This document shows, one piece after another, positions 50,661 to 61,943 of a stretch of DNA of 64,000 nt; the stretch's first letter is position 1, and every line of letters starts with the position of its first letter. The translations under genes were made by a program, and so were the position numbers. The notes beneath the pieces were generated by a model, which worked only from the letters and a program-made list of their open reading frames with translations, was not told the origin of the DNA and searched no databases. Origin of the DNA: Paeniglutamicibacter sulfureus (GTDB lineage: Bacteria; Actinomycetota; Actinomycetes; Actinomycetales; Micrococcaceae); assembly GCF_030512175.1 (NCBI RefSeq), contig NZ_JAULBL010000002.1, positions 2,354,149-2,418,148 on the forward strand. The letters run 5' to 3'.

Positions 50661-50900
50661 GTGCTCGTTGATGCGCTGGATCACCTGGTACGTGGCATCG
50701 TAGACACCCCGGAAGACGTACAGGTTGCGTTGAAGGGGAATCGTCGCGGTGACATTCTCGAGGTGCGTGTGCACCCCGAGGATCTCGGTCGGGTCATTGG
50801 CCGTCAGGGTCGCACCGCCAAGGCGCTGCGCACCGTGGTAGCCGCTCTGGCGGAGGAACCGATTCGTGTTGACGTAGTCGACACGGACCGTCGCCGGTAG
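50661..50900 (+). CDS. khpA: KH-domain RNA-binding protein
   Basis: Protein of 79 residues with a GTG start three bases after the rpsP stop. It is a minimal KH fold with LDHLVRGIVDTPEDVQV, the binding loop GRVIGRQGRTAKALR and a final strand IRVDVVDT. This YlqC/KhpA-type protein forms dimers with KhpB in firmicutes and binds RNA. The rpsP-khpA pairing is conserved in many bacteria. Confidence 0.93.
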   Translation: MLVDALDHLVRGIVDTPEDVQVALKGNRRGDILEVRVHPEDLGRVIGRQGRTAKALRTVVAALAEEPIRVDVVDTDRRR

Positions 50901-50927
50901 CCAGCCTCACCACACAGCCTTGTCTGG

Positions 50928-50966
50928 CTTTGGTCCCACGATCCATGACGGATCGTGGGACCAAAG
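50928..50966 (+). terminator. 17-bp hairpin between khpA and rimM
   Basis: CTTTGGTCCCACGATCC (50928-50944) and its exact reverse complement (50950-50966) enclose the loop ATGAC. Only a partial T-run follows (TGGTTTAAG). It would end or attenuate the rpsP-khpA transcript before rimM, which has 170 bases of its own upstream sequence. Confidence 0.8.
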
Positions 50967-51139
50967 TGGTTTAAGCCCCGACGTGCAACGCAGCCGTCAG
51001 CGGCGAGGAGCCTGCAACCACCAAGTCGCACGTAAGATTGAACCTAGAAAAGTGTGTTCACGGGATGTAGGTCCCCTGAACGCACGCCCCTGCCGGCCAA
51101 GGCCGGCAAACCACCGATTTGTATTCAAGGAGAAAACGC

Positions 51140-51685
51140 ATGCGCCTCCAGGTCGCCCGCATTGGCAAGCCGCACGGTATCCGCGGAGAGGTGACGGTGC
51201 AGGTCCTCACCGACGCACCCGAAGATCGTTTTGCCCCGGGTGCCGTCTTCGAGGTCGAGCACCCCACCGTCAAGAAGCTCACCGTCGAGGGTGCCCGCTG
51301 GAACAAGGAAATCCTGTTGCTGGCCTTCGAGGAGCTGCTTGACCGCAACACCGCGGAAACGATGCGTGGAGCCAAGCTGTTCATCGACACCGACGAGGTC
51401 GAGGACGATTCCGAGGGCTGGTACGAGCACGAGCTCGTGGACCTGGAAGCCCGCGTGGGGGAGAAGGTCGTCGGCAAGGTCACCGCGCTGCGCACCGGCA
51501 ATGTCCAGGATTTGCTGGTTGTCGAATCCACCGAAGGCGACGAGATCTACGTCCCGTTCGTGGAGAGCATCGTGCCCGAGGTCAACATCGCCGGCGGCTA
51601 CATCCTGATGACCCCGCCTGCCGGCCTGTTCGACATCAATCGCGAAGACGTCGCTGACACCAACGCACCGGCAGAGGAAGCCTAG
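51140..51685 (+). CDS. rimM: 16S rRNA-processing protein RimM
   Basis: Protein of 181 residues starting at the ATG after AAGGAGAAAACGC. The N-terminal RimM barrel has [23 protein letters not shown]. The C-terminal PRC-like barrel has [23 protein letters not shown] and [31 protein letters not shown]. It is an assembly factor for the 30S head. It is five bases upstream of trmD, so the two are co-transcribed. Confidence 0.95.
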   Translation: MRLQVARIGKPHGIRGEVTVQVLTDAPEDRFAPGAVFEVEHPTVKKLTVEGARWNKEILLLAFEELLDRNTAETMRGAKLFIDTDEVEDDSEGWYEHELVDLEARVGEKVVGKVTALRTGNVQDLLVVESTEGDEIYVPFVESIVPEVNIAGGYILMTPPAGLFDINREDVADTNAPAEEA

Positions 51686-51690
51686 GCCCG

Positions 51691-52497
51691 ATGCGCATTG
51701 ACGTTGTCTCGATTTTCCCGGAGTACCTCGCTGCCCTGGACCTGTCGCTGATCGGCAAGGCCAGGCGGGAAAAGGTGCTGGATTTGAACGTGCACGATCT
51801 GCGCGACCACACCCACGATCGCCACCGCACCGTGGACGACACCCCCTACGGCGGCGGTGCCGGCATGGTTATGAAGCCTGAACCCTGGGGCGCGGTCCTG
51901 GACAGGATCGCCACCGAGTCCCCGCTTTCCGCAACCTCCGGGAACAAGCCCATCTTGGTCGTCCCCTCGCCGGCCGGCGCGGTCTTCAACCAGGCCATGG
52001 CCTACGAGCTGGCCGAAGCCGAGCACCTGGCCTTTGCCTGCGGCCGATACGAGGGCATCGACGAGCGGGTCCTGGAACACGCCGCAGAGGCATTCGACGT
52101 CCGCCCGGTTTCGATCGGGGACTACGTGCTCAACGGGGGAGAGGTGGCGGTCCTGGCCATGGTCGAGGCCATTGGCCGGCTGATTCCCGGCGTGATTGGA
52201 AACCCGGAGTCGCTGGTCGAGGAGTCGCACTCCGACGGATTGTTGGAGTACCCCGTGTACACCAAGCCCGGATCCTGGGAGGGCCGGGAGGTCCCCGAGG
52301 TGCTGCTCTCCGGCAATCACGGCAAGATCGCCCGCTTCCGCCGCAACAAGCAGCTTGAGCGCACCGCGTCCCGCCGCCCCGACTTGATCGTGCAGCTGGA
52401 TCCCTCCACGCTGAACCGGCACGACCGCGACACCCTGTGGCACAGCGGCTTTGCCATATCCGAGGGCAAGATCATTCCGAAGGACGAGCTCGCCTAA
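51691..52497 (+). CDS. trmD: tRNA (guanine37-N1)-methyltransferase
   Basis: Protein of 268 residues. The trefoil-knot SPOUT enzyme forms m1G37. Motifs: [75 protein letters not shown] (here FACGRYEG) and [30 protein letters not shown]. The C-terminal domain carries [21 protein letters not shown]. Right after rimM; the next gene is on the other strand. Confidence 0.97.
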   Translation: MRIDVVSIFPEYLAALDLSLIGKARREKVLDLNVHDLRDHTHDRHRTVDDTPYGGGAGMVMKPEPWGAVLDRIATESPLSATSGNKPILVVPSPAGAVFNQAMAYELAEAEHLAFACGRYEGIDERVLEHAAEAFDVRPVSIGDYVLNGGEVAVLAMVEAIGRLIPGVIGNPESLVEESHSDGLLEYPVYTKPGSWEGREVPEVLLSGNHGKIARFRRNKQLERTASRRPDLIVQLDPSTLNRHDRDTLWHSGFAISEGKIIPKDELA

Positions 52498-52519
52498 GCC
52501 CCACGCGATTGTAGGCCGC

Positions 52520-53269
52520 CTAGCGCGGTGGTTCGGCACTTTCCAGGAGGCCGACCACCGCGCTTTGCTGTCCCCGGCGGGCATGCTCGAGCGCCGTGGT
52601 CCCATCGGAATCCGCAATGGAGACGTCCCCGCCGGCGTCGATGACCAGACGCACCACTTCCTGGTGTTCGGGACCACCTATGCCCAAAATGACGGCCTCC
52701 AGAAGGCAGGTCCACCCAAGATCATTCACGTGGTCGACGGCGACCTTGGCGTCCAGGAGCAGCCTTACGGTTTCGACATGGGCGTGTTCGCAGGCGGGAA
52801 TGAGCGCGGTGCCGCCATAGCGATTGGTGCTTCCCACATCCGCACCGTTTTCCAGCGTGATTTTCAGGATGTCGTTGAGCCCCTCCGCCCCGGCATACAG
52901 GAATGCCGAATCCGAGATCTGATCCTTGGCATTCACGTCGGCCCCCCGACGGATCAGTTCCCGGGCCGCGTCCACTGCGTTGGCGCGGGTAGCGGATACC
53001 AGCACCGGCCGGCCATCGGTGCCGCGGTAATTGGCCGAAACCCCGGCATCGAGCAGTCTTCGTACCTGCTCGGCGTCATTGGCCACCGCCGCCGCGACCA
53101 GGGATTCCTCCGGCGCCGTCACGTCGACGGTCCCGTTATCCGACGTGCTTGCCCGTGGCGTCGAAGATTCCCGGACGCCCGTCGTGGGGATGCTGCAGGC
53201 ACCCAAACCAAGGATGGCGGCAACCAGCGCCCCTGTGATCAATGCGGAAGGTGAATGTCGGTTGGACAT
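52520..53269 (-). CDS. Ankyrin-repeat lipoprotein
   Basis: Protein of 249 residues from ATG 53269 behind AGGATGGGTCC. It has a signal peptide with lipobox LGLGACS (Cys at about 25), a Ser/Thr-rich linker to about residue 50, then about five ankyrin repeats (EESLVAAAVANDAEQVRRLLDAGVSANYRG; NAVDAARELIRRGADVNAKD; GTALIPACEHAHVETVRLLLDAKVAVDH; EVVRLVIDAGGDVSIADSDGTTALEHARR). It is probably a protein-binding lipoprotein on the outer face of the membrane. It is convergent with trmD and followed by a terminator region; its partner is unknown. Confidence 0.87.
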   Translation of the reverse strand: MSNRHSPSALITGALVAAILGLGACSIPTTGVRESSTPRASTSDNGTVDVTAPEESLVAAAVANDAEQVRRLLDAGVSANYRGTDGRPVLVSATRANAVDAARELIRRGADVNAKDQISDSAFLYAGAEGLNDILKITLENGADVGSTNRYGGTALIPACEHAHVETVRLLLDAKVAVDHVNDLGWTCLLEAVILGIGGPEHQEVVRLVIDAGGDVSIADSDGTTALEHARRGQQSAVVGLLESAEPPR

Positions 53270-53345
53270 GGACCCATCCTAGTCCGGGGCGACGCCGAGG
53301 TGAGTGGCCACGGGATTACGGAGTTCAATCCGTCACAATGAACGT

Positions 53346-53385
53346 GTCTTCCCCGCGTTGAACGCAGGGTAAACCCGGGGAAGAC
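53346..53385. terminator. Hairpin in the thiC 3' region
   Basis: GTCTTCCCC pairs with GGGGAAGAC (9 bp plus flanking G-C) with a 22-base loop, about 50 bases past the thiC stop on the minus strand. Confidence 0.7.
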
Positions 53386-53436
53386 GCATCCGTTCGGGCA
53401 GGTTCCCGTTGGGGGGACTACATGGGGGCGGGGATG

Positions 53437-55334
<1,898 letters not shown>

Positions 55335-55656
55335 GTCGTAAGTGAAACTATCACAACATTCAATCCGGCATCGAGTGTGACCTTGCGCACCGGCGCGGTG
55401 GGCCCTGGTCCTTTACCGGGCCTCCGCGCTTCTGGTCCCCAAGTGTCGGCGATTACCCCTTCGGGGCCAACCCGGGTGGCTTATCCGGCCTTCTGCGCGG
55501 TCAGCGGCAATATTTCCAGTGGAATCTGAACGAGCGGCACCGATTTTATGGGCACAATTCGGCCATGGTGCCGGCGTTCAAGGCGGAGAGCCGAAGCCAA
55601 TCGAGCTTTGACGGACCTGGCTGTAAGGAAGGAACTTCGCAGCTTGCCCCGGAGTG
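55335..55656. other. Intergenic region between thiC leader and rplS promoter
   Basis: About 320 bases without a supported gene. It holds GC-rich inverted stretches (near 55404-55430) and must contain the thiC promoter on the minus strand. No confident promoter could be placed. Confidence 0.45.
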
Positions 55657-55668
55657 TGGCAAAATGGA
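55657..55668 (+). promoter_or_regulatory. rplS promoter -10 region and long leader
   Basis: TGGCAAAATGGA matches the rpsP motif at 50100 except for one base. The start codon is 200 bases further on, so the message has a long leader (about 55675-55867) that could fold to regulate L19, as ribosomal-protein leaders do. Confidence 0.5.
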
Positions 55669-55867
55669 TTCTTGGGTCTACTGGGTTCTGCTCCTGCCGC
55701 AGGGGGAACGAATCAACAGTCCGACCTACCGCCGATCCGCAAACGGATCGCGGTACCAAGCTCCGGACCGCCACATCTTTCCCTCGACGCCTTCGCGCTT
55801 CATGAGGGACAATTACGGTCCGTGTCTAAGGTAGATGACCTGCGGCGTCTGCCTAGGAGATGCATTC

Positions 55868-56227
55868 ATGCGTATTCTCGACTCTGTCGACGCAGCCTCG
55901 CTGCGCAGCGATGTCCCGGACTTCCGCGCCGGTGACACCGTCAAGGTTCACGTCAACATCATCGAAGGCAAGAACTCCCGTGTCCAGGTATTCCAGGGCT
56001 TCGTCCTTGGTCGCCAGGGCGACGGCGTTCGCGAAACCTTCACCGTTCGCAAGGTCTCCTTCGGCGTCGGCGTAGAGCGTACCTTCCCGGTACACTCCCC
56101 GGTTCTGGATAAGGTCGAACTGGTAACCCGTGGCGACGTTCGCCGCGCGAAGCTGTTCTACATGCGCGATCGCCACGGCAAGGCTGCGAAGATCCGCGAA
56201 AAGCGCGACTTCCGGTCTGCCAAGTAG
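55868..56227 (+). CDS. rplS: 50S ribosomal protein L19
   Basis: Protein of 119 residues from the ATG behind CTAGGAGATGCATTC. It is a complete L19: [96 protein letters not shown]. It sits at the 30S-50S interface. Followed at 60 bases by lepB, probably in one transcript. Confidence 0.97.
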   Translation: MRILDSVDAASLRSDVPDFRAGDTVKVHVNIIEGKNSRVQVFQGFVLGRQGDGVRETFTVRKVSFGVGVERTFPVHSPVLDKVELVTRGDVRRAKLFYMRDRHGKAAKIREKRDFRSAK

Positions 56228-56287
56228 CCAGAAAAGCGAGAACCTCTATCCAAGCCGTCCTTCGGATGGCGAGGATGGGGATCCATC

Positions 56288-56977
56288 GTGGATCAAACTA
56301 CTGAATCGGAACGTTTTTCCGCTTCGACAAAGCGCCGGTCCCCTTCGAGGGGCTGGCGCTTTGCCGTAGGCGCGCTTGCTGCGGCGGCGGTGATCACCCT
56401 TGGCGTTCGCGCCACCGTCGTTGACTTCTTCTACATTGGATCCACTTCCATGGAATCCACATTGAACCCGGGTGAGGGCTTGCTGGTGAACCGGCTCGCC
56501 TACAAGGACGCCGAGATCCAACGCGGAGATTTGGTCATCTTCGACGGCCGCGGCTCGTTCCTGCCCTACCAGCGTCCCACTGCCCTGGATTCACTGGCCT
56601 GGGCACTGCGCCTGGCCGGAGGTGGTTCGGTCTATGTAAAGCGCGTCATCGGAGTCGGGGGCGACACCGTCAGCTGCTGCGGCCCCGATGGGCGCCTGAG
56701 CATCAACGGTGTCCCCGTGGACGAGCCCTATGTCCATGGCGGGGACACACCGAGTGACGTGGAATTCGATGTCCACGTACCAGAGGGTCGTCTCTGGGTC
56801 ATGGGCGACCATCGCTCGGTATCCGAGGATTCGCGTGCGTTGATGGGCGCGCCAGGTGGCGGCATGATTGACACGGATCGTGTCATTGGCAAGGTGGCCG
56901 AAGTGGTGTGGCCACTGGAAAATAAGCGACCCATCGATGGCTCATCCGTATTGGGTGGACTACCCCTCGCCGAATAA
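56288..56977 (+). CDS. lepB: Signal peptidase I (first copy)
   Basis: Protein of 229 residues with a GTG start. One transmembrane anchor (about 22-42) precedes the catalytic domain. Nucleophile Ser in GSTSMESTL (about 54), box C NRLAYKDAEIQRGDLVIFDG, the general base Lys in VKRVIGVGGDTV (about 118) and box E VMGDHRSVSEDSR. It removes signal peptides outside the membrane. It is a paralogue of the copy at 61944; the two are separated by a protease and a lipoprotein gene. Confidence 0.94.
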   Translation: MDQTTESERFSASTKRRSPSRGWRFAVGALAAAAVITLGVRATVVDFFYIGSTSMESTLNPGEGLLVNRLAYKDAEIQRGDLVIFDGRGSFLPYQRPTALDSLAWALRLAGGGSVYVKRVIGVGGDTVSCCGPDGRLSINGVPVDEPYVHGGDTPSDVEFDVHVPEGRLWVMGDHRSVSEDSRALMGAPGGGMIDTDRVIGKVAEVVWPLENKRPIDGSSVLGGLPLAE

Positions 56978-58062
56978 CCGAACACCACTCCCGCAACACG
57001 AAGTGACGGCCGGCAGCCGTCGACTGGCCGTCGGCATCCTGGCAAACCCTCGTTCCGCCCCACCTCCTCGGATGACCAGAATCCTCGGCTTCTCGATGCG
57101 CGGCACCATTCACGGAGACGATCAGTCGACCTAATGGGTGTACTCCCCGTGCGATCCGGGACGAACGGGAAGTCTGCGTGCCGGTGGAAACCACAGGCAA
57201 GGAACACCCGGAAACGACCGTTGATGTCGCATCGATGCGCTAGGCGGATATCGGCAAACATACCTGCCGAGTAAGAACACTTCGCGACACCGTGTCCGAT
57301 TGGACTACGAATATAGCCAGGCATCCACCGCGCGAGGCCTGGCCGTGCTGGGCAAGCGAATGAATGCTTCTTTGGGTAAGCGCCGGCTACTTGACTGCCT
57401 GCAGGTCACTAGATCTTTCCCCTGCCCACGGCACCCGCATTCTCGGGCAAGGAGCGTTGGAATAATCATGGCCGATCGGCCAAACCGTCTGGCTGGTGCG
57501 CGGTAGTCGGTGCTGCCTCGAGCTGGATGGCAACTTCGATTCCCGTCGCCTGGTTGGCGTCAATACTTCGAGATTTCGGGGACATGGAACGGTGCCGTCC
57601 AGCAGGTTAGCCGCGTGCATGCGCCCGATTCCCTCAGCCTGTGTCCGGTGTCGAACTTCAAGTATTTCCATAAGGTTTCCATAATTTTCACATTGCGTGT
57701 GTCGATGTGAGCCGGCCAGCTTTCCGGCCGTCAGCACAGAAAAATGCACGGATGCCGGGAAATATCCAAAAGTTACGCGGGGAATCGACCGAGTATTGTT
57801 CCGGGCGTGTCGCGCCCAGTGACGCCCGTCTCCTTCCTGCCTTGCCGCGGAATCATGCGGAAGTGCAACTGGTTGGTTGACGCATCAATTATTCGAAACG
57901 CTGGAGTTTTGGAGCGGCGCTGTTTGTTAGGCGATATGTACAGAGGTTAGGGTTTCATTTTGGTAACACTCATTGCTCGCGGTGTGCCCAATCGGATGTC
58001 CCTTGACAGTCGCGGCGCACACAAAAGCGAGGTACCACACCTTGAATTGGGAGACCTCACAT
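56978..58062. other. Long intergenic region upstream of the protease gene
   Basis: More than 1 kb, less GC-rich than its flanks, with only short ORFs and no ribosome sites. Positions 57990-58062 carry the GGGAG ribosome site of the protease. Large upstream regions often hold complex promoters; no operator could be fixed. Confidence 0.45.
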
Positions 58063-61032
58063 ATGCACGAATCCTCACGTGCGCTATTGAAGCGCGGCAG
58101 CATTGCTGCCGCGACCACGGCGCTGGTGCTAGGGAGCAGCTTCGCTACCGTACCGGCGATCGCCACGACTTCAGTCGCCCCGGAGCCTGCGTCAACGGAG
58201 ACTTCGGCCGTCACGAGCGCTGAAGCATCACAGGACCAGAGCCAGGCGGCGCTGCCAAGCGGCCTGGAAGCGGCCGTCGAACGCGACCTCGGCATCACCA
58301 TTGATGAGTTCTACAAGAACGGCGAGCTGAGCTCAGTTGTCGAGTCGCTCTCGAAGGAATTGGGACAGTCGGAACTTGCCGCCGACTTTGCCATCGAGGA
58401 GAACAAAATCAAGGTCACGGTGGCTGCGTCATCTCTTGGGGCCGTCACCACGAAACTTGACGAGCTAACCAAGGGCACTGACGTTGAATTGCGCATCGTG
58501 ACAGAGCCCGAAGCCGAAGCCACGGTCGCGCCCAAAACGGTCGAGACCAAGAAGGCACCGAAGTCGCAGGACCCCACGGCTGCTCCGTCCAAGCTCCCGG
58601 TCATTGAGAGCCCGAAGACAGAGGCCACGGCCAAGCCGGAGGTCGTGGCAAAGGCGATGCCCAAGAGCGCCGAGTCGCTGCTCGAGGCATACGTCGAAAG
58701 CGTTGACCCGAAGGCCGTTTCCCAGCTTCAAGCGGTCATGAAGACCGGGTCCAACAGCTTTGTCATCCGTACCGGCGGAACCGCCGACGTGGAAGGCAGG
58801 AACACATCCGAGACCCCCAAGGCCACGGCCCTGCGGTTCGGCGAGAAGATGACGCCGGAGGAATTCGCCCAGCAATACACCAAGGTCACCATTGAGAAGG
58901 CAGAAGGGCCGGCAAAGTCTGCAGCAGCCGGCGATGTGCTCGGCGGCATGGGCTACGGTGCCCGGACAACCGGCACGGCTATCGCGCTGTGCTCGATTGG
59001 CTTCAGCGGCTTCAACGCCGACGGTGGCGACGCAGCAATTTCGGCAGGGCACTGTGAGCACGACGGTGACATCACCAAGGTCAACATCATGGAGCACACC
59101 GCTCCGAACGAGTTCGAGGGGATCGGCGCGCCCTTGGGAACCTTCGGATTCTCACAGTTCGGCGGACCGGGCAATTCACCGGTGACAGGCTTCGACACTG
59201 CAACGAAGATCGAGGACCTGGGCAATGTCGGGACCGACATCTCCGTCATCGACAACATCAACCCGGACCTAACTCTCAAATCCACGGTCACCGACTGGAA
59301 GGGTGCCGACGAGCGCGACTCCGGCACCAAGGTGACCGGAGTCGCCAGTGCCGTCATCGGCACCGAAATCTGCAAGTCCGGACGCACCACCGGCTGGACC
59401 TGTGGCACCGTGGACGAGGTCGGCATCTTCCTGGTCGGCGGATACAACGGCGCAGACGACGTCCGCGGTGTTCGCGGCTTCGGCATGGCCAACGTGGGCT
59501 TGAAGAAAGCCAACGAGGGCGACTCCGGCGGATCGGCCGTTTCCGGCGGCACAGCTGTGGGCGTCACGAGCGCGGTCTCGTCGAACGATGAAGGTCGAGC
59601 GTACTTCACCGACATCAAGGACGGGCTGAAGCACGCAAAGGGCTACTCCATCGCCCTGTTCCTCAATGCCCCGGCGGTGGCCTCGCCCTCCAACGGTGCC
59701 GACGTCACAGCAGGCTCAACGATCTCCGGCACCGTGGCTGGCGCTCCCTCCGGATCGCACGTCCGGGTCGTCTCCGGCGGCAAGTTGGTCAAGAAGGCCA
59801 CGGTCACCGCGGGCAAGTTCAGCTTCAAGGTTCCCGAGGACTTCGGCACGTACGACTTCACCCTGCAGACTGTCAACGGATTCAACAAGTCCGTCACCAC
59901 TGCAGGATCGGTGAACGTCGTGATCGGTGCACCGGTCATCACCACCCCGAAGAACGACGCCACGCTCAACGCACCGGTGTCCACCATCTCGGGAACCGGC
60001 GTTGTCGGGGCCACGGTGACACTCGCCGGGGATGCCACGGGCACCGCAACAGTCGCCACAGACGGCACGTGGAGCGTCAAGCTTCCCACCGCGCTGTCTT
60101 ACGGCGAGTACGCCATTTCGGCCACCCAGGCCAAGGGCGGCGAAACCTCGAAGGCCACCACCAGTTCCTTCAAGGTCCAGCTCGCCGCACCGGCCATCAC
60201 CGGCCCGGCAAACGGTAAGACCTTCACCGAGGCACAGTCCGTGATTTCGGGAACCGGCGTTGCCGGCGCAACCGTCAAGTTGACCGGTGCCGTCACGCGC
60301 GAAGTTGTCGTGGGCAAGGATGGTTCCTGGAGCGTCGAGCTTCAAGAAGGCCTGTCCTACGGATCCCACAGCATCACGGCTGTGCAGAACGTCGGCGAGA
60401 CCACGTCTACTTCGGTGAAGAGCGACTTCAAGGTCGTACCGGTGGCACCGTCGATCGATTCGCCGACCGATGGCCAAGAGTTCGCCTTCGACAAGGCCCC
60501 GAGGACCATCAGCGGTTTCGGCATCAACGGGGCCACGATCAAGGTGAGCCTTGACGGCACCGAACTGTCCTCCGCTGTTGCTGCCAACGGCAACGTCGCA
60601 GAAACCGCTAACGCGGCAAGCGGCGAATCCGAGGTTGCCGCAGTCGTGGTCAATGGCGCCTGGACCGTCATGGTCCCGGAGGACCTGGAAGCCGGCGACC
60701 ACAAGGTCACGGCTGTACAGGTCATTGACGGGGTTGCCTCGGCGGCCATATCGAACACCTTCACCGTTGCCGCGGCACCGAAGCCGGAACCGACCGAAGA
60801 GCCAACCGCTTCGCCGGAACCCACGCAGGACTCCGAACCTTCCAAGGCTCCGGTCGTTCCGCAGGGCGAGATCAACGGCAATGACAGCGGCAACGGCGGC
60901 AACGGCGGCCTGGCCAACACCGGCGCGAACGCCGTCCTGCCAATTATCGCCGCAGGCGGTGCACTGATGGTTGCAGGCGGGTTCTTCATGCTCTCGCGCC
61001 GCAAGAACAACTCCGGACTCCACAGTGCCTAA
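58063..61032 (+). CDS. Secreted S1-type protease with Ig-like repeats and LAxTG anchor
   Basis: Protein of 989 residues from the ATG after GGGAGACCTCACAT. Signal peptide 1-36. Pro-domain-like region about 60-145 (AVERDLGITIDEFYKNG, NKIKVTVAASSLGAVTTKLDEL). The trypsin/alpha-lytic-type protease domain runs about 290-540: catalytic His330 in ISAGHC, Asp in TDISVIDN (392 or 397) and Ser488 in NEGDSGGSAV, with paired cysteines at 310/331 and 437/447. Four Ig-like repeats cover about 538-905 (ISGTG-VAGATVKL and DGSWSVxL units); the fourth has a 23-residue insert. A Pro/Glu linker precedes the sortase signal LANTG (950-954), a hydrophobic helix and an RRK tail. A cell-wall anchored protease; sortase E-type attachment is the likely route. 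Pro-domain and substrates are inference. Confidence 0.9.
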   Translation: MHESSRALLKRGSIAAATTALVLGSSFATVPAIATTSVAPEPASTETSAVTSAEASQDQSQAALPSGLEAAVERDLGITIDEFYKNGELSSVVESLSKELGQSELAADFAIEENKIKVTVAASSLGAVTTKLDELTKGTDVELRIVTEPEAEATVAPKTVETKKAPKSQDPTAAPSKLPVIESPKTEATAKPEVVAKAMPKSAESLLEAYVESVDPKAVSQLQAVMKTGSNSFVIRTGGTADVEGRNTSETPKATALRFGEKMTPEEFAQQYTKVTIEKAEGPAKSAAAGDVLGGMGYGARTTGTAIALCSIGFSGFNADGGDAAISAGHCEHDGDITKVNIMEHTAPNEFEGIGAPLGTFGFSQFGGPGNSPVTGFDTATKIEDLGNVGTDISVIDNINPDLTLKSTVTDWKGADERDSGTKVTGVASAVIGTEICKSGRTTGWTCGTVDEVGIFLVGGYNGADDVRGVRGFGMANVGLKKANEGDSGGSAVSGGTAVGVTSAVSSNDEGRAYFTDIKDGLKHAKGYSIALFLNAPAVASPSNGADVTAGSTISGTVAGAPSGSHVRVVSGGKLVKKATVTAGKFSFKVPEDFGTYDFTLQTVNGFNKSVTTAGSVNVVIGAPVITTPKNDATLNAPVSTISGTGVVGATVTLAGDATGTATVATDGTWSVKLPTALSYGEYAISATQAKGGETSKATTSSFKVQLAAPAITGPANGKTFTEAQSVISGTGVAGATVKLTGAVTREVVVGKDGSWSVELQEGLSYGSHSITAVQNVGETTSTSVKSDFKVVPVAPSIDSPTDGQEFAFDKAPRTISGFGINGATIKVSLDGTELSSAVAANGNVAETANAASGESEVAAVVVNGAWTVMVPEDLEAGDHKVTAVQVIDGVASAAISNTFTVAAAPKPEPTEEPTASPEPTQDSEPSKAPVVPQGEINGNDSGNGGNGGLANTGANAVLPIIAAGGALMVAGGFFMLSRRKNNSGLHSA

Positions 61033-61076
61033 CCACGTGGTCCTCGGCTAGCCGGGACTCGTGAGCGAGGGGGGGT

Positions 61077-61108
61077 CTTCCGCGGAATTGGTAGTCATTC
61101 CGCGGAAG
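61077..61108 (+). terminator. 12-bp hairpin after the protease gene
   Basis: CTTCCGCGGAAT (61077-61088) and ATTCCGCGGAAG (61097-61108) are perfect reverse complements around an 8-base loop, followed by GCCCCTGCTTTTC. Confidence 0.87.
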
Positions 61109-61191
61109 GCCCCTGCTTTTCCCACGCCTCATCCAGCCAACGCCCCGGAACCTCCCTTAGACTCGTCCCACATCAGAAGGTGGTCACTCAT

Positions 61192-61749
61192 TTGAACAAC
61201 CCCATGGCACGAACCGCACTGGGCGGAGTCGCGCTGGCGGCGGTGCTCCTGCTTTCCGCCTGCGGCAGCGAGACCGGAAGCCCGACCTCCTCCAGCCCGA
61301 CACCCCCGGCGACACTCAGCGCCACACCGAACGAGAGCCAGGATCCGGATTTGCTCCAACTCAACGAATCACTCAAGGAAACCCTGGGGGACAACTACTC
61401 CGAGGGTTGGATCGAGGGGAACAAACTGCACGTTGCAGTCATCGACCAGGCCTCCGCGGCCACCGTCACGGAGGCCGGTGCGGTGGCACACCTGGCGAAG
61501 CATTCGGCCGCCGAAATCGAGGCCGCCATCGGCAAGGTCATGTCCTGGCAGCGCGAACAGGGCGGGGACGTCGCCACTGCCATCCACCGCTACCTCCCGT
61601 CCGGACGCGACGGCTCCATCACACTCGCCGTCGACTCCGCCCAACTTGCGGGAATCGAGAAGGGGCTCAAAGAAGGCAAGGTCACCGGAGACATCGAGCT
61701 GAAGTTTGTGGAATCCGACGGACCGGCAACCCCCGCCAGCTCCGGCTGA
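61192..61749 (+). CDS. Lipoprotein resembling a stand-alone alpha-lytic protease pro-domain
   Basis: Protein of about 185 residues. TTG 61192 has GAAGGTGG at good spacing; GTG 61180 and ATG 61204 are alternatives. The signal peptide has lipobox LLLSACGS (Cys about 24), then a Ser/Pro/Thr linker to about 48. The body (about 50-180) reads LLQLNESLKETLGDNYSEGW, IEGNKLHVAVIDQASAATVT and EAGAVAHLAKHSAAEIEAA. That is the alternating strand-helix pattern of the Pro_Al_protease domain found at the N-terminus of streptogrisin/alpha-lytic proteases, but with no protease attached. A Cys-anchored pro-domain 160 bases after a chymotrypsin-like protease suggests an external foldase or inhibitor acting in trans. 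This family match is from memory and unverified. Confidence 0.75.
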   Translation: MNNPMARTALGGVALAAVLLLSACGSETGSPTSSSPTPPATLSATPNESQDPDLLQLNESLKETLGDNYSEGWIEGNKLHVAVIDQASAATVTEAGAVAHLAKHSAAEIEAAIGKVMSWQREQGGDVATAIHRYLPSGRDGSITLAVDSAQLAGIEKGLKEGKVTGDIELKFVESDGPATPASSG

Positions 61750-61766
61750 CAACTCGCGCCCCCAGT

Positions 61767-61808
61767 GTTCGTGGCGCGCCTTTCGCCCGCCGCAGGCGCG
61801 CCACGAAC
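61767..61808 (+). terminator. 14-bp hairpin after the lipoprotein gene
   Basis: GTTCGTGGCGCGCC (61767-61780) and GGCGCGCCACGAAC (61795-61808) pair perfectly around a 14-base loop, 17 bases after the stop. No T-run follows. Confidence 0.82.
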
Positions 61809-61943
61809 TAACAAGATGCGGAACGCGACGTAGGGTTGTACCTGAGGGACCGTATTTGGGCTTCGGCAGTATTCCGGGGCAGCCAAATCGGAAGCATCCC
61901 GCATTGATAGCGAAGACAGAAAATTGAAAGGGCCTTCACCCAC

